Source: Polyangiaceae bacterium (GTDB taxonomy: Bacteria; Myxococcota; Polyangia; Polyangiales; Polyangiaceae). Taken from it: DNA of 20,948 nt. Made by a program: the position numbers and the translations under genes. The stretch lies in contig JAICTU010000107.1 in the NCBI GenBank assembly GCA_025936205.1, positions 1-20,948 of the forward strand, in the 5' to 3' direction. Numbering within the stretch: position 1 is the stretch's first letter; each line of letters begins with the position of its first letter. Positions 14,924 through 20,948 of this stretch are shown piece after piece. The notes under the pieces were generated by a model. The model was given only the letters and a program-made list of their open reading frames with translations. It was not told the origin of the DNA and did not search any database.

Positions 14924-15448
14924 ATGAAACAGCTCAGCACCTCCAATTCGATTGTCGCCAAGTCCCGCCGCCTGCTTTCCTCCAGCCTCGGGGCCGCCGT
15001 CCTGCTCGTGTCGGGCGCAGCGGCCGCTGAAGAGCCTGGCTGGAGCTTCAATTTCACCCCGGTCCTGGTGCTGCCCAAGGACGACTATCGGCTGGGCGGT
15101 GGTAGCGACCCGGAGCTGAGGCACGCCTGGGAGCTGGGACCGGTGAGCCTGAGCGCCGGCGGTCGTGTCGGCGCGTACTACGCGAAGAACCTCTTCGGCG
15201 TGACCGTCATGCCGACGCTGCGTGCCACGCTGCCGCTGGGACCCGTCGAGCCGTACCTGGCGGGCGGGGTGGGCTATGGCTGGCTGCCGACCGTCGAGCG
15301 CGAAGGCCTGGCGACGATGGCGCGCTTCGGCACCGTGTTTCACTTCAGCGACAGCTTCTCCATCGGCCTCGAAGCCACGCTGCAGCAAATCCACGGCACG
15401 AACTTCGAATTCCCGTCCTTCGGATCGATGATGTCCATCGATCTCTGA
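14924..15448 (+). CDS. Small secreted outer-membrane beta-barrel-like protein
   Basis: 174 aa from ATG 14924, 26 bases after the usp stop, with GAGAGAACG before it as a weak ribosome-binding site. The signal peptide covers about 1-35 (KSRRLLSSSLGAAVLLVSGAAAAEE). The mature part has alternating strands with glycine turns: WSFNFTPVLVL, VSLSAGGRVGAYYAKNLFGVTVMP, PYLAGGVGYGWLP, ATMARFGTVFHF and FSIGLEATLQQIHGTNFEF. This pattern suits an eight-strand barrel of the OmpA/OmpW/porin-like type. I cannot name the family. Probably co-transcribed with the stress protein and the DUF2306 gene, hence a possible envelope-stress component. Confidence 0.78.
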   Translation: MKQLSTSNSIVAKSRRLLSSSLGAAVLLVSGAAAAEEPGWSFNFTPVLVLPKDDYRLGGGSDPELRHAWELGPVSLSAGGRVGAYYAKNLFGVTVMPTLRATLPLGPVEPYLAGGVGYGWLPTVEREGLATMARFGTVFHFSDSFSIGLEATLQQIHGTNFEFPSFGSMMSIDL

Positions 15449-15478
15449 GCGCGAGACTCTCACTGGAGGACCCCGCAC

Positions 15479-16198
15479 ATGAGAAAGCTGACCTTGGCCG
15501 ATTTCAAGCTTCCGGCGCTGCTGATCGGGCTGAGCGCCGTCCCGACCCTCGGCGGCATCGCACGGCTCGCGAGCGTCTCCGGGCGAACCGCGGTCGGGCC
15601 CGATGACATCAGGTTCCTGGCTGCGCCTGCGCCGGTAGTGATCCACGTGATCAGCGCCACGCTGTTCTGCCTGCTCGGCGCCTTCCAGTTCTCCGCAGCC
15701 TTTCGCGTGCGTTGGCCGGGCGTGCATCGCAGCGCCGGCAAGGTGCTCGCGCTCTGCGGGCTGGCGGCGGCAGCCAGCGGTCTGTGGATGACCGCCTTCT
15801 ATCCCATCCCGCCCCAGCTTCAGGGGACGATCCTCCACGTCGTGCGTCTGGTCGTGGGGTCCGCGATGGCCGCCGCCATCCTGGTGGCTTGGCGGGCCAT
15901 CTTGCGCCGAGACGTGCCACGCCACGAAGCGTTCATGATCCGCGCCTACGCGCTCGGGCAAGGTGCCGGCACCCAGGTCCTGGTGCTCGGTCCCTGGATG
16001 CTGCTCACTGGTCAAAGCGGCGGCCTCACGCGAGATCTGCTGATGACCCTGGCTTGGCTGATCAACGTGGTCGTGGCCGAGCTGATCCTCCGAGCTCGCG
16101 CCAGCCGCGGCGCGAGGGGCGCGAGCGGACGACGGGCTAGTTCCGCGTCAACGTATGCGTCCCAGCTTCCTGGGCATCACCCGTCTCTCGATACGTGA
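15479..16198 (+). CDS. DUF2306 family multi-pass membrane protein
   Basis: 239 aa from ATG 15479 with a strong GGAGGA (15465-15470) eight bases upstream. About six membrane helices are visible: roughly 11-30, 50-73, 87-106, 117-139, 160-177 and 186-205. Family signatures are PGVHRSAGKVLALCG (80-94), with the conserved His-Arg of the loop, LLGAFQFS (65-72), and RHEAFMIRAYALGQG (148-162). DUF2306 proteins are inner-membrane proteins of unknown function. The last gene of the usp set. Its C-terminal tail, rich in Arg/Ala/Ser, overlaps the 3' end of the convergent gene by 62 bp, so these last 20 residues are less constrained or the tail was extended by loss of an earlier stop. Confidence 0.85.
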   Translation: MRKLTLADFKLPALLIGLSAVPTLGGIARLASVSGRTAVGPDDIRFLAAPAPVVIHVISATLFCLLGAFQFSAAFRVRWPGVHRSAGKVLALCGLAAAASGLWMTAFYPIPPQLQGTILHVVRLVVGSAMAAAILVAWRAILRRDVPRHEAFMIRAYALGQGAGTQVLVLGPWMLLTGQSGGLTRDLLMTLAWLINVVVAELILRARASRGARGASGRRASSASTYASQLPGHHPSLDT

Positions 16199-17063
16199 GG
16201 GTATTGCCTTGCACGCAGTATTCGAAGCTGCGGCCGTCGCCGAGCAGCAATTGTCCGCCCATCGTCGTGTAGCGCTGGCTGCCCCAGTCGACGCTGCTCG
16301 CCGTGCGGCAGACGCAGTCGCTGCCCCGGTCCGTGCAATCGGCGGCCGTGCCCAGCAGGCCCGCCAGCAACGAGCAGCCCAGGCCTTCGGTGCATTCGGC
16401 GGGGAAGGTGATCACGCTGTCGCCGACGGGTTGGCCCGTGCGCGATACGGAGTTGCCGCTGAAGGCCAGCGTGGAGGTGCCGCCGCGTTCGTACATCACG
16501 CTTCCGGTGGGACACGCGACCGCCAGGAGATCGGCGCTGTTTTCCGACGGATCGATGCAGACGTCGCCATACGTCCAGGTGCCGTCGAGCACGCCTCCGC
16601 AGGCGTCGAAGCTGGGGCAGCTGCCACTACTGCTTCCGGTGCTGGTTCCGGTGTTGGCTTCGGTATTGTCGGCGCCACCTTCGTCGCCAGAGCCGCCGAA
16701 GTCACCGAGGTCGCCGAAGGGATCGTCGGGGAGGTCGCCGCCTGCACCCGGCGGCGGGGTCATGCCGGAGCTGCCCGCACTGTTGCCGGTACTGCCCGCC
16801 ATACCGGTACTGCCCGCCATGCCGGCGCCTGCCATCCCGCCGCTGCCCACGCCTGCAACACCCGTCTCGCCCCCGGCGCCTCCCGTCTGGTCCACCTTGC
16901 TGAGGCGCGTGCCGTCCGAGCCGTTGCCCATCGCCAGCTCGGGCGCAACGACCTCTTTGGGCGAACGGTCGTCGACCGAACAGCACCAGCCGCCGATGGC
17001 TGCTGCCATCGCGAGCCACGCTGACATTCCTCCCCCGAGCCAGCTCCGTCGCATCTGCACCAT
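16137..17063 (-). CDS. Secreted, lipoprotein-like protein with Gly/Ser/Thr/Ala linker and cysteine-containing C-terminal domain
   Basis: 308 aa from ATG 17063 (an in-frame ATG at 17054 sits better behind the AGGACA motif and would remove three residues). The hydrophobic signal (about 9-27) ends in WCCSVDD. The lipobox is poor (Gly-Trp-Cys), so lipidation is uncertain. Residues about 57-148 are a low-complexity spacer with MAGSTG repeats and a PDDPFGDLGDFGGSGDEGG acidic part. The C-terminal domain (about 150-308) holds CPSFDACGGVLDGTWTYGD, some ten cysteines, and a beta-rich sequence ending THTLTRN. This CGG-x-L-x-G-x-W start recurs in myxobacterial secreted proteins with lipocalin-like folds; assignment is by resemblance only. 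Function unknown. Same strand as the carboxylase but separated from it by a hairpin. Confidence 0.8.
   Translation of the reverse strand: MVQMRRSWLGGGMSAWLAMAAAIGGWCCSVDDRSPKEVVAPELAMGNGSDGTRLSKVDQTGGAGGETGVAGVGSGGMAGAGMAGSTGMAGSTGNSAGSSGMTPPPGAGGDLPDDPFGDLGDFGGSGDEGGADNTEANTGTSTGSSSGSCPSFDACGGVLDGTWTYGDVCIDPSENSADLLAVACPTGSVMYERGGTSTLAFSGNSVSRTGQPVGDSVITFPAECTEGLGCSLLAGLLGTAADCTDRGSDCVCRTASSVDWGSQRYTTMGGQLLLGDGRSFEYCVQGNTLTYRETGDAQEAGTHTLTRN
16785..16838 (-). repeat. 18-bp coding repeat encoding MAGSTG-type hexapeptides
   Basis: GCCGGTACTGCCCGCCAT (16785-16802) and ACCGGTACTGCCCGCCAT (16803-16820) differ by one base, with a degenerate third unit to 16838. They encode Met-Ala-Gly-Ser-Thr-Gly in the spacer of the secreted protein. 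In-frame copy change would only alter spacer length. Confidence 0.75.
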
Positions 17064-17135
17064 TGTCCTGGTACGCCAGCCTAGTCAGCCGCGATCCCTC
17101 GATCGACCGAATTTCACAGTCACGATGCGACAGTG

Positions 17136-17158
17136 GGCGATGTCTGACGGAGATCGCC
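17136..17158 (-). terminator. Hairpin directly after the carboxylase stop codon
   Basis: GGCGAT (17136-17141) pairs with ATCGCC (17153-17158). After one G-G mismatch, TCT pairs with GGA (17143-17145 with 17149-17151, one G-U). The hairpin starts two bases beyond the stop of the minus-strand carboxylase gene. No U-tract follows. It suggests that the carboxylase is the last gene of its operon. Confidence 0.45.
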
Positions 17159-17160
17159 GA

Positions 17161-20100
17161 TCAGGTGGCCAGCGTGAGCAAGCGCTGGCCCGGGGACACC
17201 GTCATGCCCTCGGAAGCGAGCGTTTCCAGCACCGTGCCATCCGACGGCGCCTCGATCGCCACTTCCATCTTCATGGATTCCACGATCACCAGCGGATCAC
17301 CACTGCTCACCCGCGTACCCTTGGCCGCGAGCAATTTCCAGACACTGCCCGAGACGTGCGATTCCACACCGAGCACGCCGGCGGGCAACGCATCCCCGCC
17401 GCTGAACGCCGCTGCGCTGGTGGGCGCTGCCGCGCCAGGGCTGTGGCTGGCGCTCTCGGCCCAGCGCTGGCGCTCCTCCTCGAAGGCTCGCTGCTGCTTG
17501 GCCTTGAAGGCCTCGATGCTGCCCGCGCTCTCGGCCAGGAAGTGCTCGTAGTCGCTGAGCCGGAATTTTCTGGGCTCGGTCTTCACCTCCACCCTGCCGT
17601 GCAGGAAGTCGGCGCGCAGCTCCAGCAGCTCCTGCGCCCCGACCGGGTAGAAGCGGATCTGATCGAAGAAGCGCAACAGCCACGGCGTGCCGGGCACGAA
17701 GTCGCGCGTGCTGCGGAAGCGATTGTACATCTGCAGCGTGCGCCCCACGAACTGGTACCCGCCGGGCCCCTCCATGCCGTAGATGCACAGGTAGGCGCCG
17801 CCGATGCCGACCGCATTCTCCGGCGTCCAGGTGCGCGCCGGGTTGTACTTGGTGGTCACCAGGCGCTGGCGCGGATCGAGCGGCGTCGCTACGGGCGCGC
17901 CCAGGTACACGTCGCCCAGGCCGAGCACGAGATAGCTTGCGCCGAACACGATGTCATAGACCTCGCGCTCCGAGCCCAGCCCATTGATGCGGCGAATGAA
18001 CTCGATGTTGCTCGGGCACCAGGGCGCGTCGGCGCGCACGACCTGCGAGTACTTGGCGATCGCGAGCCGCGTCGCCGGGTCATCCCACGACAGCGGCAGG
18101 TGCACCTCCCGGCTCTCGATCACCAGATCGCTGATGTTGGTCAGCTCCACCTCGGCGCGCTTCAATGCGTCCAGCAAGCGCGCTGCGCTCTGCTGCCGGG
18201 TGTCGAAGTGGATCTGCAGCGAGCGGATCCCCGGTGTGACGTCGAGGATGCCCGGGATGCGGCTCTCGTCGAGCCACTGCATCAGCGCATGGACGCGCAT
18301 GCGCAAGCGCAGATCCAGCTGCAACGGCCCGTACTCCACCAGCAGATAGGCGTCGCCCTGCTGCCGGTACACGACGCGCTCGCCGCCTTCGCCGATCTCG
18401 CGCAGAATGGCGCCGCCGGGCGGCACCGCGCGCAGCGCGGGCTGCGGGCGCGGCCGCGCGAGCGAGCCCAGGTTCAGCTCGCGCAGCTGCGCCGTCTGCT
18501 CCTCGCGCAGCTGTGCCGCCGCTTCCCGCGACACCGGCACGAAGCGCACGTGGTCGCCGGCGCACAGCTGACCGAGCTTCCAGAGCTCCGCCTGGCACAC
18601 CACGCCCGGCGTCACGAAGCCGCCCAGGCTCGGGCCATCGGGACCCAGCAGGATGGGCATGTCGCCGGTGAAGTCGATGCCGCCCACGGCATACGCCACG
18701 TCGTGGATGTTCGAAGGATGCAGGCCCGCCTCGCCGCCGTCCTTGCGCGCCCACTCCGGCTTGGGCCCGATCAGGCGCACGCCCGTGCGGTTCGACTGCG
18801 GATGCACCTCCCACTCGGTCGAGAACAGCTGCTCGATATCGCCCGGCGTGAAGAAGTCGGGCGCGCCGTGCGGCCCGTACAGCACCCCGAGCTGCCAGCT
18901 CTTGCCGTAGCTCGGCGCGAGGCTGCCGGCGAGCTCCGTGCTGGTCACGGGCTGCGAGACGGGGCTGAGGTTGCCCAGATGGAGCACATCGCCGCGGCGC
19001 AGCGTGCGCCCGCTGTGACCGCCGAAGCCGCCCAGCACGAACGTGGTGCGGCTGCCCAGATACTCCGGCACATCGAAGCCGCCGCGCACGGCCAGATAGC
19101 TCCGGCAGCCGCCGCCCTGCGCGACGCCGAGCTTCAGCGTCTGCCCGGCGCGCACCTCGTGCGCACGCCAGTACCCGAGCGGCTCGCCGTCGAGCAGCGC
19201 GGGCATGTGCGCTCCGCCGAGCGCGATCACGGCGTCGCTCGCGAAGCGCAGGCTCGGGCCCGAGATGGTCAGCTCCAGCCCCACCGCGTGGTCGGGGTTG
19301 CCGACCAGCCGTTGAGCGATCTGGTGTGCCAGTGCGTCCATGGGCCCGGAGGGCGGGATGCCCACATCCCAGTAACCGAGCCGGCCCGGATGATCGACGA
19401 GGATGCTGAAGGTGCCGGGGCTCAGCACCTCGACGCTCGGCGATGAAAAGCGAATCGCGGCCAGCGACTGCGTGATCAGCTCGCCCGCGACGAACGCGGG
19501 GTGGCGAGCCAGCGCGCGCAGATAGCGCACGTTGGTCTCGATGCCGGCGATCTCCGTCTCCTCCAGCGCGCGCTCCAGGCGCGCGACGGCGTCGGCGCGA
19601 TCGGTGCCGTGCACGATCAGCTTGGCCAGCATGGGATCGTAGAAGGCCGTGACCTCGCTGCTGATCTCGACCCAGCTGTCGATGCGCGCGCCGCTCTCGG
19701 GGAAGCGCAGCGCCGTGATCTGCCCGGCGCTGGGGCGGAACTCGCGCGCCGGATCCTCCGCGTACACGCGCACCTCGATGGCGTGGCCGAGCGGGGCAGG
19801 GATGCGCGACAGATCCGGCGGCTCTCCCGCCGCCGTGCGCACCATCCACTCCACCAGATCGATGCCGTGCACGGCCTCGGTCACGGGGTGCTCCACCTGG
19901 AGCCGCGTGTTCACTTCCAGGAAGTAAAACTCCGCCCGGTCCGCGTCGTACACGAACTCCACCGTGCCGGCGGAGCGATAGCCCACGCTCTTGCCCAGCG
20001 CCAGCGCCGCCTCGAGCAGCGCCGTGCGCGCCGCCGGCTTCAGCAGCGGAGCGGGCGTCTCCTCGATCACCTTCTGGTTGCGGCGCTGGGCGGAGCAGTC

Positions 20101-20784
20101 GCGCTCGCTGAGCGCCGCGACGTTGCCGCGCCCGTCGCCGAACAGCTGCACCTCGAGATGCCGTGCGCGCTGGATGAAGCGCTCCAGGAACACGCTGCCA
20201 TCCCCGAAGTTGCTCTGGCTCAGGCGCTGCACGCTGGCGAACACCTGGCGCAGCTCCGCCTCGTTGCGCGCCAGCTGCATGCCGATGCCGCCTCCGCCCG
20301 CGGAGCTCTTGAGCATCACCGGATAGCCGATGCGCTCGGCCTCGCGCAGCGCGTGCTCCGCGTCGCGCAACAGCCCCGTGCCCGGCAGCAGCGGCAAGCC
20401 GGCTTTCTGTGCCAGCTCGCGCGCCGTGTGCTTGAGCCCGAAGGCGCGGATCTGCTCCGGCGTGGGCCCGATGAAGGCGATGCCGCGCGCCACGCACGCG
20501 GCTGCAAACTAGGCGATCTCGCTCAGGAAGCCGTAGCCTGGATGCACCGCCTGCGCTCCGGAAGCGATCGCCGCCTCCAGGATCTTCGTCGCGTTCAAGT
20601 AGCTGTCGCGCGCCGCGGCGCCGCCGACGCAGATCGCCTCGTCGGCGCCGAGCACGTGCCGCGCGCGCGGCTCCGCTTCCGAATACACGGCGATCGAGCG
20701 CAGCCCCATGCGGCGCAGCGTGCGCTGGATGCGGCAGGCGATCTCCCCGCGGTTGGCGATCAATACCGTCTGGAGTTTGGTCAT
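17161..20784 (-). pseudogene. Urea/guanidine carboxylase (biotin-dependent), interrupted by an in-frame TAG
   Basis: From ATG 20784 to the stop at 17161 there are 1207 codons in one frame, the normal family length of about 1200, but codon 92 (20509-20511) is TAG. Domains in order: biotin carboxylase ([28 protein letters not shown] before the TAG; KSSAGGGGIGMQ at 159-170, ERDCSAQRRNQKVIEE and EVNTRLQVEHPVTE at about 290-303 after it); CT_A_B/KipA-like (about 459-752, HPGRLGYWDVGIPPSGPMD); CT_C_D/KipI-like (about 802-1100); and a biotinyl domain with ESMKME (Lys1172). The enzyme carboxylates urea or, when paired with DUF1989 proteins, guanidine, using ATP and bicarbonate in the cytoplasm. Restart at GTG 20493 would lack the first biotin-carboxylase segment. 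All active-site motifs are intact, so decay is recent, or the TAG is a read error or read through. Confidence 0.9.
20509..20511 (-). other. In-frame amber codon in the carboxylase
   Basis: The minus strand reads FLSEIA-TAG-FAAACVARGIAFIGPT. Both sides are canonical biotin-carboxylase sequence in the same frame with no residue missing, so this is a substitution at a single codon. A GAG or CAG codon would need only one base change to become TAG. Confidence 0.9.
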
Positions 20785-20807
20785 CTCGAGCTCAGGAAAC
20801 TGCGGGC

Positions 20808-20948
20808 TCAGGAGGCATCCCAGATCAACAGGCGGATCGGCGTGGGATCGTAGCCGTTGCAGGGATTGTTCAGCTGCGGGCAGTTCGAGATCAGCACGCG
20901 CACCGGCATCTCGGCGCGCATCTCCACGTAGCGGCCCGGCGCCGACAC
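20808..20948 (-). CDS. DUF1989 urea-carboxylase-associated protein (probable carboxyguanidine deiminase subunit), C-terminal end only
   Basis: Forty-six codons are visible from the window edge to TGA at 20808-20810: [20 protein letters not shown], then [19 protein letters not shown] and LLIWDAS. The SNCPQ-(L/I)-NNPCN-x-x-x-PTP-(I/V)-R end is the hallmark C-terminus of the DUF1989 urea-carboxylase-associated proteins (UAAP1/UAAP2). In Pseudomonas these were shown to be the two subunits of carboxyguanidine deiminase, CgdA and CgdB. Direct adjacency to the carboxylase (23-bp gap, same strand) favours UAAP2, but the fragment alone does not settle which subunit it is. The rest lies beyond the window. 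Confidence 0.85.
   Translation of the reverse strand: MSAPGRYVEMRAEMPVRVLISNCPQLNNPCNGYDPTPIRLLIWDAS

Noticed and set aside
16303..19446. Long plus-strand open frame (1047 codons) opposite the secreted-protein and carboxylase genes
   Set aside because: Its Arg/His/Ala/Gln-rich product has no domain pattern, while the minus strand has clear biotin-carboxylase and carboxyltransferase motifs. It is a by-product of GC-rich coding DNA.
18080..20497. Minus-strand open frame of 805 codons overlapping the carboxylase in another frame
   Set aside because: Low-complexity Arg/Ala/Gly product with no motifs; the true frame is the one with the conserved domains.
20509..20511. TAG as a pyrrolysine codon
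   Set aside because: No pyl genes or methylamine methyltransferase context in the window, and the site in biotin carboxylases does not call for a special residue. Simple nonsense mutation or error is more economical.
19501..20853. Plus-strand 450-codon open frame
   Set aside because: Antisense to the start of the carboxylase and its DUF1989 neighbour, with Arg/Ala/His/Gln-rich shadow composition.

Overview
The window is GC-rich throughout, with strong G/C preference at third codon positions. It carries several features typical of myxobacteria: cysteine-rich lipoproteins with DGDG motifs, Gly/Ser/Thr-rich linkers after lipoprotein-type signals, an ECF sigma factor with a membrane-anchored helical partner, carboxypeptidase-regulatory-like proteins, and a winged-helix/ATPase/TPR regulator. 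A member of the Myxococcota (Polyangia-like) is the best guess. This is an inference from gene style, not a marker-gene assignment. I see no rRNA, tRNA, IS element, prophage or CRISPR array.

Layout. (1) 1-5440, envelope region: a GFA-fold protein cut by the window edge; a secreted lipoprotein with about 80 cysteines; a divergent pair of paralogous cysteine-rich lipoproteins sharing a TPNGCDCFGCC signature; and a signal-peptide/beta-barrel-like protein whose start overlaps the stop of one paralog (ATGA). (2) 5549-7756, an overlapping three-gene unit: ECF sigma factor, a membrane-anchored helical-repeat protein in the anti-sigma position, and an alpha/beta hydrolase, followed by a hairpin. (3) 7874-8557, a nucleoside phosphorylase/nucleosidase-family protein. 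(4) 8600-11384, minus strand: a carboxypeptidase-regulatory-like protein that has lost its own stop codon and reads in frame into a parvulin-type peptidyl-prolyl isomerase lipoprotein, which is itself broken by a one-base frameshift. (5) 11561-14293, a large winged-helix/AAA/TPR regulator. It is divergent from an apparent operon (14451-16198) of a universal stress protein, a small outer-membrane-like protein and a DUF2306 membrane protein. The shared intergenic region has two near-identical direct repeats 30 bp apart. (6) 16137-17063, a lipoprotein-like secreted protein overlapping the DUF2306 gene tail to tail. (7) 17161-20948, a urea-carboxylase-family enzyme preceded by the end of a DUF1989 (urea-carboxylase-associated) gene. 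In characterised bacteria this pairing is the guanidine carboxylase/carboxyguanidine deiminase pathway. The carboxylase frame is full length but interrupted by an in-frame TAG near codon 92, and no allophanate hydrolase follows it.

The points most worth a second look are the TPNGCDCFGCC lipoprotein family with its coupled barrel-like partner, the amber-interrupted guanidine/urea carboxylase, and the cluster of coding lesions between about 9.5 and 20.5 kb. Those lesions must be checked against raw reads before being called biology.
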